Source: CAZVFX01 sp964626565 (GTDB lineage: Bacteria; Myxococcota_A; UBA9042; CAIXZC01). From it: DNA of 27,443 bases. The translations under genes were made by a program, and so were the position numbers. Numbering within the stretch: the first letter of the stretch is position 1; each line of letters starts with the position of its first letter. Shown here piece by piece: positions 16,869 to 26,139 of the stretch. The DNA is taken from positions 1 to 27,443 of the forward strand of contig CAZVFX010000094.1 in the NCBI GenBank assembly GCA_964626565.1. The letters are read 5' to 3'. The notes below the pieces were generated by a model, which ran no database searches, was not told the origin of the DNA, and saw nothing but the letters and a program-made list of their open reading frames with translations.

Positions 16869-17882
16869 ATGGCAACCCGTGTTTTCGGGATGCGGAGTTT
16901 GGTTCTGATGGTGGCGCTGGGAATTGTGTCGGCGCCGGCCTTTGCCGATGACTTTGGAGTGACGGCGGAGCAGAGTTCCTCGCCTGTGCGCGGTTCGACG
17001 CTCACCTATCGAAACGTGGGCTCCACCATCAGCATCTACAAGGATTCGGAGCTGACCTACAATCCCTATTACGCCATGGAGTTGAGCTTTTCCCCTCGAT
17101 GGTGGTTCACGAAGCACCTTTACGTGCGAGCGGACGTCGAACTCTCCCGGGAGCTTACCAACTCGGACGACACCACTCAGGAAGGAGAGTTCTGGTGGGG
17201 AGACATCCTCGGCCGCGTAGGTGCGTCGCGGATCCTTACCATCCCTGTGGCGGGCATCGCTTTTTCCCCCGCGCTGACCATGATCGCGCCCACGAGCAAG
17301 ATCTCCCAAGCCCGAACCATGATCCTCGGGTTGCGGCCTGAATTGACGGTGTCCCGCACTTTCGATGTCATGAGCGGTATCACCCTGGCGTACGCAGTGC
17401 AGGGGACCCGCTACTTCAATGAGTACACTACCAGCGAGCGGGAGCTGCCGTTGCTTCCCGGCTGCACCTCTTCGGTGGGCGGTTGCGACGAGTATCTCAA
17501 TACCGGCGCCCGCAACGCCAAATGGCGGCTCACCAACATGGCCGCACTTTCGGTTGACTTTTTCGACTGGTTGGGAGCGTCCGCGTCCGCGGGCGTGGTA
17601 GTGGACTATCTGTACCCGCGGGAAGAAGACGACGAGCGGGTTACTTTCGAACCTCTGAAGCCGACGGAGGAGCGGTATGTGATGCTGTACGATGTACAGC
17701 TTTACGGCCGCCCCATGCCTTCGCTGGGGCTGGCGGTAGGCGCCAGCACTTTGAACCCGCAACTCGCTCCCGACTCGTCTCAGGAAGAGGTGTTCTTCAA
17801 CCGGTATACAACGGTCTATTTCGACCTCACTTTCCATATTGACGGTTTTGTGTCGCAACTCACATCAGAAGGGGGGAAGTAA
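16869..17882 (+). CDS. Probable outer-membrane beta-barrel protein
   Basis: Exported protein of 337 residues. The ATG at 16869 follows GGGAGGTG at a good spacing and gives a classical Sec signal peptide (MRSLVLMVALGIVSAPAFA) with cleavage predicted after AFA, before DDFG. No lipobox is present. The mature part alternates polar and hydrophobic or aromatic residues in short strands (YYAMELSFSPRWWFTKHLYVRADVEL, split by loops, and TVYFDLTFHI near the end), as expected of an outer-membrane barrel. One small Cys pair lies in a loop (GCTSSVGGC). I cannot assign a family. Its TAA overlaps the next ATG (TAATG), so it is very probably translationally coupled to the metalloprotease lipoprotein. That suggests a joint role at the outer membrane, for example as a tether, a conduit or a substrate. 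Confidence 0.85.
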   Translation: MATRVFGMRSLVLMVALGIVSAPAFADDFGVTAEQSSSPVRGSTLTYRNVGSTISIYKDSELTYNPYYAMELSFSPRWWFTKHLYVRADVELSRELTNSDDTTQEGEFWWGDILGRVGASRILTIPVAGIAFSPALTMIAPTSKISQARTMILGLRPELTVSRTFDVMSGITLAYAVQGTRYFNEYTTSERELPLLPGCTSSVGGCDEYLNTGARNAKWRLTNMAALSVDFFDWLGASASAGVVVDYLYPREEDDERVTFEPLKPTEERYVMLYDVQLYGRPMPSLGLAVGASTLNPQLAPDSSQEEVFFNRYTTVYFDLTFHIDGFVSQLTSEGGK

Positions 17883-20800
17883 TGTTTCTTTCACGAAAAA
17901 GCCTGACCACGCTGATTCTCATATTGCTGGGCGCCGCCATCGCAGGATGTGCGGAGGAAAGACCTGCAGTTGACCGGGTGCAGACCTTTGCATTGAAGAA
18001 GGCGTTCTTCGTCGGCGAAGACATTCAGGATCCGGCGGACAATCCGGAGTTCTGGACCCAGGCTACCCTCGTCGACGTGGGTTACGGTGCCGCGGTCATG
18101 GGGCTGTTCACCTCGACCTACGCCCAGCCCATGGCTCGCCTCAGGTGGCAGATCACCGAGGACATGCTCATCGGCCGTCTGGCCTACGAGCGAGTGGAAG
18201 GCTCCGACGGCAAGGGACTGGGCGAAAAGACCTTGGACGGCGTCATCGTGGCCGCGTTCAATATCGAAAAGCACTTCGACATTGCCAACGCGTACAACCC
18301 CACCACCGGCGAGCAGCTCAACATCGTGGAAGAGAACGACAGTGATCGACCCTGGTACGAGAGGGAGTACATTCGGGTGGACTTCTCGGAAAACCTCAAT
18401 GTGGACAGCTACGACTTCGACACCCTCTCCCTGGTCGGGATCTACGGCGGCGTTGAGTACGAATCGTTGAAATACTACGTGGACGACCCCACCCACGAAG
18501 ACGCCCCTTACTTTGACTCCGATTCCGGGTATTTCGACATTACCACCAAGGCGTTTGCCAAGCCTGCTGTGGTGGACTTGAGCCACCTGGGCTGGGGCAT
18601 CGATTCCTTTCCCGCCTGCTATCTGGGCAACGACTTCTTCGGCGGCAGCTATCCGTCGGGTAGTTGCAGCCCGGTGGAGCTGACCTTGCGTCACTCTTTC
18701 CGCCGCGTCGTGGACACCGACTACGAACCCATCGACTGGGACGGCTACCGTTTCCAGGCCTACGGCGGCTTCTACCTCGAGCGGCTCGGATTTGCTCGCA
18801 ACTACGGCATGAGCGACGCCAAATGGCGGCGATTCCTCACCCGTTATCAGATCTGGGAACGCAGCCACTACTATGATGATCCGGAGAACATGACCGGCCC
18901 GGTGGAGTGCTATACCCCGGAGACCACTCTCTACGGCGCTGATCCCCACCGGGACGAAAACGGCGACGGCACCGAGGACGAGTGCGCGGCAGTGGGCAAC
19001 GGCTCGCGTTGCGACATACACCGGCAGATGTGCACCCTGCCTTACCAGGACCGGACGCCCATCACCATCGCCTGGTACTACACCAACGGCAACAACCCCG
19101 ACTTCTACGAGGCTACTGATCTGGCCACGCACGAGTGGGATGTGGCGCTGAGAACCGCGGTCCGGGCCGCTCAGTACGCAGAGTGCAAGGAGGTCGGCGG
19201 CGACGATTGCCTCACCCGGTTCCCCATGTACTTCGGGCAGCAGGGAGACAACGAGGACGCAGTGAGCCTGGCCCTGGAAGTGGACGACTGCCGGTCGGGC
19301 AAGGCATACGCGGACAAGAACAAGGACGAGGAGAAGTGCCAGGCGCTGGCCGACACGCTGGGCAAGGAGCGAGGCTATGCCTCGGGCGTCATCTCCATCG
19401 CCAAGATGAAGGAGATGATAGTTCTCTGCCACAGTCCGGTGGAATACGATGACCATCCCGAGTGCGGGGCAAACAGGATTCCCAAGGGGATGACCTGGGA
19501 CGATTGTGAGGAGACCCTTGACCAGTTGGAAGCGGACGTGCCTGAAGACCAACTCGACACATACATGGCCTGCAAGAACGTAATCCAGGTAAGGCGCGGG
19601 GACCTGAGGTATCATCAGGTCAACGTAGTGGATGAGCCGCAGACGCCCTCTCCGTGGGGAATCTATACCGACTCGGAAGATCCCCTCACCGGTGAGACGG
19701 TGGCCGCCAGCATCAACATCTGGTCCCACATTACCGACTTGTGGAGCCAGAAAGTGATCGACATTCTCCGGTACATCAAAGGTGAACTGTCGGTCCAGGA
19801 AGTCACCGATGGCGAGTACGTGGACGAATGGGCCAAGGCGGCCGAGTCCTTGGCTTCGGGCGGCGTACTTCCCAAGCTCACCCGGAAGCAAGTCAACCGT
19901 ATGGTCAACGATTTCACCCAGGGCGTAGCTTTGGATACTCTCCCCGACCACAAGGCCATCGAAGCGGCACTTCCTGAGGTTGTGCAAGCTACCCGGAACC
20001 TCAAGCAGGAGCTTACCGGTGTAGCCGCGTCTGTGGATGTCGGGGCCACCACTGCGCCGCTGTATGCAGCCCGCATGAACTCGGCGGCGGGCTCTGAGGT
20101 CGAGGCGTTGCTTATGAACCGTCAGATGCAGCAACTCAACGGCGTTGACGGCCTTCCTCTTACCGAGTCCCTGATGAACATGGTTTCACCCTTGCGGGGC
20201 GGCAACCCGACGGTCCAACGCCAGCTTCTGCAGATGAGGGAAAACGCGCTTGCCAAGCGGGGAGCGTGTGTGTTGCGGGAAGCCGACGCGCCTCTGGACC
20301 TGGTGGGCCTGGCAGGCATCCTCGAAGTGAAATTCGGCAAGTTCAACCCCGCCGACGCTCCCGAAGTGCAGCAGGAACGTTCCGAGCGGATGCGTAAATA
20401 CCTGGCCAACCGGGCGCACATGTCCGTTATCATCCACGAAATGGGGCACTCGGTGGGCTTACGGCACAACTTTGTAAGCTCCTCCGACGCGTGGAACTTC
20501 CGGCCTCAGTATTGGCAGCTTCGAACCAAGAACGGCATGGTCAAGAGCAAGTGTGAGGACCTGAGCGCCGACGGCGAGAACTGCGTCGGTCCCCGCTACT
20601 TCGACCCGGTCACCGATGAGGAGCGGTCAAGCCTCATCCGCATGTTCATGGCTTCTTCGGTGATGGAGTATCCGGGAGAAACCACCCAGGATTTCCTGGG
20701 GCTTGGCGCCTATGACTTTGCCGCGGCACGCATGCTGTATGGCGACGTGGTAGCCGTCTACGCCGACCCTTCGTTCAAGGTCGGCACCGACCGCGGGAAC

Positions 20801-22708
20801 ACGGCCATGGCCAAGATGGACAACTTCGGCGGCATTCTTGGCATCCAGCATCGCTACCAGGGGAATGATATCCACTACTCGGAGCTGCACAACCACCTGG
20901 ACATGATCCAGGACTGCAAGGCGGTGGATCCCAAGGCGTTCCGGCCGGCGCGGCACAATGACGAGGAGAGGGGCTTCTGGGACCCGGTCCTCGACGGCAT
21001 GATTGTGTTCGCCAACGGCGGGTATTCCCGCTGCAAGCAGCAGAAGGTGGATTATGTAAGCTGGGACGACATGCGCAACCCTGCGGACAGCGAGTTCGAG
21101 GGTTACATGCGAGGCTCCCACGCGGTGGACGACGAGGGGCGCATCAGGGTCCCGTACGGCTTCGCCACCGACCGGTGGGCCGACCTGGGCAACCTGTCCG
21201 TCTATCGTCACGACAACGGCGCAGACCCGTACGAGATCTTCGACTTCCTCATTACTCAGCAGGAAGTGATGCACATATTCGACAACTACCGCCGCGGTCG
21301 TCAGGATTTCTCCGTCCGTTCCGCGTCCAGCCGCACTCTGCGCCGCTACAACGAGAAGATCCGCGACGGCGCCAAGGGCCTCGGGTTGTTGAAGAATATC
21401 TACCGGGATTTCGCCCTGGAGATGGGCTATGACTTTGACGGGCTGTGGCCCGACATCGCCCCACTGTTCTTCAAAGAGAATATCCTGGCTTCGGGCCTGG
21501 TTTTCGACCACTTCGTGCGCAACGCAGTCCGGCCCCAGCCCGGCCCCCACTTCCGCGTGGACGGCGATCCCGTGCTGCGGTCGAGCGAAGACACGGTGGC
21601 CCAGGCCGGGGCCACCGCGGTGTTGATACCCAACGGCGCCACGGGCAAGTTCGGAAACATCGCTTCGGGCGGCCGCCTGGTGGAGAACCGCCTGGCATCC
21701 GACCAGGGTGAATTCGACGCGGAGCAGACCATAAATGCCGGGTCCTACTACGACAAGATCAACACGGCCATGTTGTTCACCGAATCGGTGGACAACTTCA
21801 TCAGCGACTCACGCCAGGACTTCGTGGACGCCCGATACCGGGCCGTCTCCCTGGCCGACCTGTTCCCTGATGGCTATCGCAGGTTCCTGTCCAACTCTCT
21901 CACCGGGGATGACTTCCTCAAGGGCCCCCACCTGGCTGCGTCCGGAAACGGCACGCCCAAAGTGGACCCCAAGGGCTTCCCGGATCTTCCCATCGGTTGG
22001 GTGAGCTGGTGGGGAGAGGCGCCGAAAGTCTGCTTCCCGTCAGAAGGAACTACCATTTGCGGCAGTTTCGGTGTGGACAGCGCTCCCTTCGACGCCAACT
22101 ACCCCAACAACACCACGGTACTGGACCCGCAGATCGGCTGGGAAGTTCAGAAATTCCTCATTGCGTGGACTCTGCTCTACCTGCCTGAGAATCAGAAGCA
22201 GGAATGGATCGACATGCTGCGCATCTGGGAACTGGGCAAAGACGCTGATCCGGGGTTCGAGAACCGCATCGAGTTCCACTATCCCCACGGCAAGACCTAC
22301 ATCGCCAAGTCCTACGGAACAGAAACCCTGTTTGGCAGGAAAGTCGAGAAGGGGATCGCAGGGCGGGTTCTTCAGTATGCCAACCAGTTGATGAACGAAG
22401 CCTACGTGACTGTGCCCGGCCCGGACAGAGACGGCGACGGCGAGCCCGAGTGGTACCTGCCGGTGTTCAATCCGGAGACCGGCCAACCGCTGGTGCGTTG
22501 GGATAAGAGCATCGCCGGCATCAAGGACGGCTTCGTCTACAACGGCGGAGTGGAAGGGTGTAATCCGGAGGACAACTCAGAGTGCACCTGCAGTTCCAAC
22601 CGCTCCTGCATAGCTTTGAAAGATTATGTGGAAGTGCCCTTCTTCCTGCGGCAGACCCTCGACGCCTACGGCCTTGTCAGCCCCCATCCGAAAGGGGTGT
22701 ATGACTAG
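17882..22708 (+). CDS. Met-zincin family zinc metalloprotease lipoprotein
   Basis: Predicted lipoprotein of 1608 residues: MFLSRKSLTTLILILLGAAIAGC, Cys23 lipidated. The zinc site HEMGHSVGLRH (His852, Glu853, His856, His862) is followed by NF, the form seen in large bacterial met-zincins. A Met-turn candidate, SSVMEYPG, lies about 65 residues further on (Met928), at a normal distance. All catalytic residues are intact, so an active extracytoplasmic endopeptidase is expected; its substrate is unknown. The roughly 850 residues before the site and 650 after it are much larger than a minimal catalytic domain and show no other family I recognise. They include Cys pairs and a DRDGDGEPEWYLPVF segment near the C-terminus. 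The start codon overlaps the upstream stop and is preceded by AAGGGGGGAAG. Coupling to the barrel protein suggests that the two act together. Confidence 0.9.
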   Translation: MFLSRKSLTTLILILLGAAIAGCAEERPAVDRVQTFALKKAFFVGEDIQDPADNPEFWTQATLVDVGYGAAVMGLFTSTYAQPMARLRWQITEDMLIGRLAYERVEGSDGKGLGEKTLDGVIVAAFNIEKHFDIANAYNPTTGEQLNIVEENDSDRPWYEREYIRVDFSENLNVDSYDFDTLSLVGIYGGVEYESLKYYVDDPTHEDAPYFDSDSGYFDITTKAFAKPAVVDLSHLGWGIDSFPACYLGNDFFGGSYPSGSCSPVELTLRHSFRRVVDTDYEPIDWDGYRFQAYGGFYLERLGFARNYGMSDAKWRRFLTRYQIWERSHYYDDPENMTGPVECYTPETTLYGADPHRDENGDGTEDECAAVGNGSRCDIHRQMCTLPYQDRTPITIAWYYTNGNNPDFYEATDLATHEWDVALRTAVRAAQYAECKEVGGDDCLTRFPMYFGQQGDNEDAVSLALEVDDCRSGKAYADKNKDEEKCQALADTLGKERGYASGVISIAKMKEMIVLCHSPVEYDDHPECGANRIPKGMTWDDCEETLDQLEADVPEDQLDTYMACKNVIQVRRGDLRYHQVNVVDEPQTPSPWGIYTDSEDPLTGETVAASINIWSHITDLWSQKVIDILRYIKGELSVQEVTDGEYVDEWAKAAESLASGGVLPKLTRKQVNRMVNDFTQGVALDTLPDHKAIEAALPEVVQATRNLKQELTGVAASVDVGATTAPLYAARMNSAAGSEVEALLMNRQMQQLNGVDGLPLTESLMNMVSPLRGGNPTVQRQLLQMRENALAKRGACVLREADAPLDLVGLAGILEVKFGKFNPADAPEVQQERSERMRKYLANRAHMSVIIHEMGHSVGLRHNFVSSSDAWNFRPQYWQLRTKNGMVKSKCEDLSADGENCVGPRYFDPVTDEERSSLIRMFMASSVMEYPGETTQDFLGLGAYDFAAARMLYGDVVAVYADPSFKVGTDRGNTAMAKMDNFGGILGIQHRYQGNDIHYSELHNHLDMIQDCKAVDPKAFRPARHNDEERGFWDPVLDGMIVFANGGYSRCKQQKVDYVSWDDMRNPADSEFEGYMRGSHAVDDEGRIRVPYGFATDRWADLGNLSVYRHDNGADPYEIFDFLITQQEVMHIFDNYRRGRQDFSVRSASSRTLRRYNEKIRDGAKGLGLLKNIYRDFALEMGYDFDGLWPDIAPLFFKENILASGLVFDHFVRNAVRPQPGPHFRVDGDPVLRSSEDTVAQAGATAVLIPNGATGKFGNIASGGRLVENRLASDQGEFDAEQTINAGSYYDKINTAMLFTESVDNFISDSRQDFVDARYRAVSLADLFPDGYRRFLSNSLTGDDFLKGPHLAASGNGTPKVDPKGFPDLPIGWVSWWGEAPKVCFPSEGTTICGSFGVDSAPFDANYPNNTTVLDPQIGWEVQKFLIAWTLLYLPENQKQEWIDMLRIWELGKDADPGFENRIEFHYPHGKTYIAKSYGTETLFGRKVEKGIAGRVLQYANQLMNEAYVTVPGPDRDGDGEPEWYLPVFNPETGQPLVRWDKSIAGIKDGFVYNGGVEGCNPEDNSECTCSSNRSCIALKDYVEVPFFLRQTLDAYGLVSPHPKGVYD

Positions 22709-22754
22709 GCAATTCTCAATTTTCAATTATCAACTTTCGATTCGAGGCTGACGG

Positions 22755-25145
22755 CTAACACCCTTCATCCGTATCGCCGTTGCAATTATCGTCGATGTTG
22801 TTGCACTGCTCGTTGGCGCCGGGGTGGACATATCCTTTGGTGTCATCGCAGTCGAACTTCATGGTCGCGGTGTAGAAATTGCCGGGATAGCAGAGGCATT
22901 TGAAGTCGTTGCTCTTGCCAAAAGTGTCGCCGTCCGCGTCCAGGTAGTAGATGGTGCACCCCACCGCATCCTCCTCGTCGAGCAGAATGTCACAGTCGTT
23001 GTTCTTACCGTCGCATATTTCGTCTTCCCCGGGGCTGATCTCATCATCTTCGTCGTCGCAGTCGCCGGCCAGACTCGCTGAGAAAATGCCTGAGGGTGCG
23101 CACAGGCACTTGAAGTTGGCTTCGATCCCCCAGCCGTCTTCATCAAAATCGAGGTAGAAGTTGTCGCAGCCGAGGGTCCCTTCCTCATCGGTTGAGAAAT
23201 TGCAGTTGTCGTCCTTGCCGTTGCAGAATTCGTCGGCGCCGGGGTACACGTCCTCGTCGGTATCGTCGCAGTCCCCCGCTTCTGAAGCCGAATAGGCGCC
23301 TTTGGCGCCGCACACGCACTGTTTGTCTGAAAAGAGGCCAAAGTCGTCCCCGTCAGCATCTTTGTACTTGAGGGTACATCCGGTGGCGCCGAAGTTGTCG
23401 ACGTCATCGTCGCAGTTGTCGTCTTTCTCGTTGCAGATCTCTTCAGCCAGCGGGTTGATCGCCGGATCGGAGTCGTTGCAGTCGCCTCCCGCAGGTGCGG
23501 TGAAAGGTTCTGTTCCCTCGTCGCCGCACACGCATTCCTTGAGCCCCGAGCCACCGTAGAAGTCGCCGTCCACATCGATGTAGAAGGGGTTGCACCCTAC
23601 GGAATTTTTCGGGTCGGTCTGCCCGTCGCAGTCGTCGTCCAACTCGTTGCACACTTCAGTCGCGCCGGGATGCACCGCCGCGTTGAGGGGCTCGCAGTCA
23701 TCAACGTCCAGTGCACCGTCGTTGTCGTCGTCCTCGTCGCAGGCGTCGCCGGCGCCGTCGAAGTCGAAGTCGAGTTGCTCCGGGTTCGCCGCGGCAACAC
23801 AGTTGTCCTCCAAGTCGGGCACGCCGTCGTTATCGCTGTCGTCGTCGATGCAGTCGGCCAGGCCGTCGCCGTCGGTGTCGGGGAAGCCGTTGTCCACCTC
23901 GCCGTCGCAGTCGTTGTCCGCCCCGTCGCACACCTCCGCCACCACTTCGTCCCCCTCGCAATTGAGCAGGAAGCCGCCCTCGTCGCATACCCACACACCC
24001 GACTTGCAGTCGTCATCATCAGGACCGTCGCACGGTTCGCCCTTGTCTTCCCACGGGTCGTCCACGATTCCGTCGCAGTCGTCGTCAAGGTCGTTACACG
24101 TCTCGGTGTGGGGGATGTCGCCTTCACAAGACAGGCCGCCCGCGTCGGGGTTGCACTCCCACACCCCCTCTTCGCACAGGTCTTCATCGTCGGGCGAGTC
24201 GCAGGCCAGCCCCACTTCCGGGAACGCCTCGTCGGTCTCCCCGTTGCAGTCGTTGTCCACGCCGTCGCAGAGCTCCTCGGAAGGCTCAGTCGCGGAACAG
24301 ACCCAGCCGCCTTCCCCCTGGCATTCCTCCTCACCCGTACAAGTGCCGATGTCGTTGGTGATTTCACACGGTTCCCCGGTCAGGCCCTCGTCCTTGTCCC
24401 CGTCGCAATCGTTGTCCACGCCGTCACAGATCTCCTCGACCGGTTCCGGCGCCGAACACTCGCTCCAGCCGTCGGGCCCCTCGCACAACTGTTCCCCGAA
24501 GCACTTTCCTGCCTCGTTCTCCCATGAGCAATCCTCAACCTTGCCGTCCAACTCGCCCAGGCAGACGCACGACCCGCTCAGCGGCTGGCATTGGCCGACT
24601 CCAGAGTCGTCCAGTTCGTCAGGCATGCAGCCATAGTCCGCGGGACAATCGTCGTCACTACCGCAAGCCATGGTGCAGTACTTCTGTCCGTCCAGGCCGA
24701 TCTCGAGGCACAGGTCTTCAGGAGATCCGCAATCGTCGTCTTCTTCGCACTCCTTGCACAGGTCTTCTTCCGGCGGTGTGCACAGATAGATGATGTCTGC
24801 GCCGATGTCCTTGCTCTTGCATTTCCAGTTGAAGGGGCACTCCGATTCGCACACCGTGGTGCACACGGAGCCGTACTTCGTGGACTGGATGCAATAGGAA
24901 GACAGGCAGTCTTCGGCATCGGTGCACGGCCACAGGAACCCACCCTCCTCCGGGACGAACTCCCAGTTCCGGCCGGAAAGATCCAGAATCCAGTTGTCGT
25001 CACCGGCGTCCAACACCTCATCGGTGACGAAGAAGGTGCCGGCGTCAACATCGGGCGCCACCTGGATATCGGCCTTTTCGTCGGCGGGACCGCAGGCTTG
25101 CAGCAGGATTGCGAGGATGGAAACAAGAGCGAAAATGCGCGTCAT
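22755..25145 (-). CDS. Lipoprotein with shared Cys-rich head and MopE/TSP3-type repeats
   Basis: Predicted lipoprotein of 796 residues, lipobox LLQAC with Cys18. The ATG at 25145 has GAGG upstream and a strong promoter. The head (about 70-235) is the same Cys-rich module as in the two giant proteins (DAEDCLSSYC, VCTTVCESECPFNWKC, CVCLGELDGK). Nine MopE-type motifs (E-x-C-[DN]-x-x-[DN]-[DN]-x-C) follow, starting near residues 238, 291, 348, 404, 497, 569, 638, 709 and 779. The last four spacers contain YxDxDxDxxG segments (e.g. FYIDVDGDFYGG). Residues about 422-485 are thrombospondin type-3-like (DTDGDGLADCIDDDSDNDG), probably Ca-binding. The protein stops immediately after the ninth motif, with a C-terminal Cys and no separate tip domain. 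It is highly acidic. A Ca-stabilised surface stalk is inferred; MopE-type motifs were named from a copper-binding protein, but copper binding is not shown here. Confidence 0.92.
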   Translation of the reverse strand: MTRIFALVSILAILLQACGPADEKADIQVAPDVDAGTFFVTDEVLDAGDDNWILDLSGRNWEFVPEEGGFLWPCTDAEDCLSSYCIQSTKYGSVCTTVCESECPFNWKCKSKDIGADIIYLCTPPEEDLCKECEEDDDCGSPEDLCLEIGLDGQKYCTMACGSDDDCPADYGCMPDELDDSGVGQCQPLSGSCVCLGELDGKVEDCSWENEAGKCFGEQLCEGPDGWSECSAPEPVEEICDGVDNDCDGDKDEGLTGEPCEITNDIGTCTGEEECQGEGGWVCSATEPSEELCDGVDNDCNGETDEAFPEVGLACDSPDDEDLCEEGVWECNPDAGGLSCEGDIPHTETCNDLDDDCDGIVDDPWEDKGEPCDGPDDDDCKSGVWVCDEGGFLLNCEGDEVVAEVCDGADNDCDGEVDNGFPDTDGDGLADCIDDDSDNDGVPDLEDNCVAAANPEQLDFDFDGAGDACDEDDDNDGALDVDDCEPLNAAVHPGATEVCNELDDDCDGQTDPKNSVGCNPFYIDVDGDFYGGSGLKECVCGDEGTEPFTAPAGGDCNDSDPAINPLAEEICNEKDDNCDDDVDNFGATGCTLKYKDADGDDFGLFSDKQCVCGAKGAYSASEAGDCDDTDEDVYPGADEFCNGKDDNCNFSTDEEGTLGCDNFYLDFDEDGWGIEANFKCLCAPSGIFSASLAGDCDDEDDEISPGEDEICDGKNNDCDILLDEEDAVGCTIYYLDADGDTFGKSNDFKCLCYPGNFYTATMKFDCDDTKGYVHPGANEQCNNIDDNCNGDTDEGC

Positions 25146-25177
25146 ATAGAAACCTCACTAACAGACAACCCGTTTAG

Positions 25178-25206
25178 ATTAGAACAATGTGGGGAGGGGA
25201 AGTCAA
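25178..25206 (-). promoter_or_regulatory. Strong sigma70-type promoter of the MopE/TSP3 lipoprotein gene
   Basis: Read on the minus strand: TTGACT (25206-25201), a 17-base spacer, then TCTAAT (25183-25178). Each box matches the consensus at 5/6 and the spacing is optimal. This is the best promoter match in the window. It would give a leader of about 27 bases to the ATG at 25145. Confidence 0.65.
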
Positions 25207-25209
25207 TAG

Positions 25210-25337
25210 AGGCAGGCTGTAGCACAGGAGAGGCGGTAGGCTGTAGGAAAGACCAACCGACGATACTTGACTTTCGAGTGCCCGGCGGGCCGGGGTGCTC
25301 CTACGGCCTGTCTTCTGCTACCGCCTCCCGCCTGCCT
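25210..25337. repeat. Imperfect inverted repeat between the PLD operon and the MopE/TSP3 gene
   Basis: The 39-base ends (25210-25248 and 25299-25337) are imperfect inverted repeats, best matched at their outer 8 and inner 9-12 bases. They are rich in GGCGGTAGGCTGTAGG-like sequence. The centre holds a GC-rich hairpin (CCCGGCGGGCCGGGG). The right end touches the stop codon of the PLD-like gene, so the structure may act as a terminator for that operon. It could also be a degenerate mobile element. Confidence 0.55.
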
Positions 25338-26138
25338 TCATTGGCACTCGGGGCAGTTTTCCTCGTAAAGGGCGTCCCAGATTTCCGACTTGCGGGTCTG
25401 GCCTTCTTCGGTGGTTACCGAGTTTTCGGGGTGATTCCAGATCGCTTCGAATTCGGCCAGGAAGTCCTGCACAACTCCCTGTTCCCTGCTACCCGAGAAG
25501 ATCTGAAAGTTCTCGTAGTTTTTCTTGGCCGCAGTCACTGACCAGTTGTAGGAACCGGAGGCGAGTATCTGCCGGTTCACCACCACCGCTTTGTGGTGCA
25601 TCAGTTTGCCTTTGGAGTGGTGATAGTTGGGCATGTTCTTGGAGCTGCTCCACACCCAGGCGTTGTAGAACCAGTAGCGCACTTTGAAATTCTCCAGCTT
25701 GGCTCCGTTCAGCATGGCCTGCAGCTCATCCATACATGTCGAGATGCACTCATCGTCTTTGCAGCCCACGTCGCACGCTTTCCAGTATTCCCCGATGGAT
25801 GCGTAGTACATGTACGGACCCTTGTGGGACTGGCCCTGGGACATCTGGGTGATATCCAGCATGACCCGCACCTGCACCAGCGAAGGGTAGGCGGCTGCGA
25901 TTCGCAGCAGTTCGTCGGCCAGAGACTTGGTGGTGAACGAAAAAACGAGCACGTCGATGCTCGCTTCACGTCCGGCCTTTGCCCGGACTTCGGCTTTGCC
26001 CATCACGTCCATGAGGATATCGTCCATTCCCGCCTTCTCTACGGAAGTGAAGTAGGAGCGAATTCGGCCCGAGGACGGGAGGGCTACCAGCAGCGCCAGC
26101 AGGAAGACAGCCAAGATTGTAGTCAGCCTGGTTTTCAT
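25338..26138 (-). CDS. Exported PLD-superfamily protein with altered HKD motif
   Basis: Exported protein of 266 residues with a Sec signal (MKTRLTTILAVFLLALLVALPSSG) and no lipobox. It carries the phospholipase-D-like fold of Nuc/PLDc_2 proteins: a strand-helix region IDVLVFSFTTKSLADELL (about 61-78), then HHKAVVVN followed by GSYNWS (181-200). In HxKxxxxD the His181 and Lys183 are present, but the Asp position (188) is Asn. Asn198 of the GSxN motif is kept. A Cys cluster, CDVGCKDDECISTC (122-135), is inserted between the first strands and the HKD and may form disulfides. The ATG lies one base after the upstream stop (TAACATG), with GGAGGAGGAA inside the upstream gene, so the two genes are translationally coupled. 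Activity may be reduced, or it may pair with the upstream protein. Substrate (lipid or nucleic acid) is unknown. Confidence 0.88.
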   Translation of the reverse strand: MKTRLTTILAVFLLALLVALPSSGRIRSYFTSVEKAGMDDILMDVMGKAEVRAKAGREASIDVLVFSFTTKSLADELLRIAAAYPSLVQVRVMLDITQMSQGQSHKGPYMYYASIGEYWKACDVGCKDDECISTCMDELQAMLNGAKLENFKVRYWFYNAWVWSSSKNMPNYHHSKGKLMHHKAVVVNRQILASGSYNWSVTAAKKNYENFQIFSGSREQGVVQDFLAEFEAIWNHPENSVTTEEGQTRKSEIWDALYEENCPECQ

Positions 26139-26139
26139 G

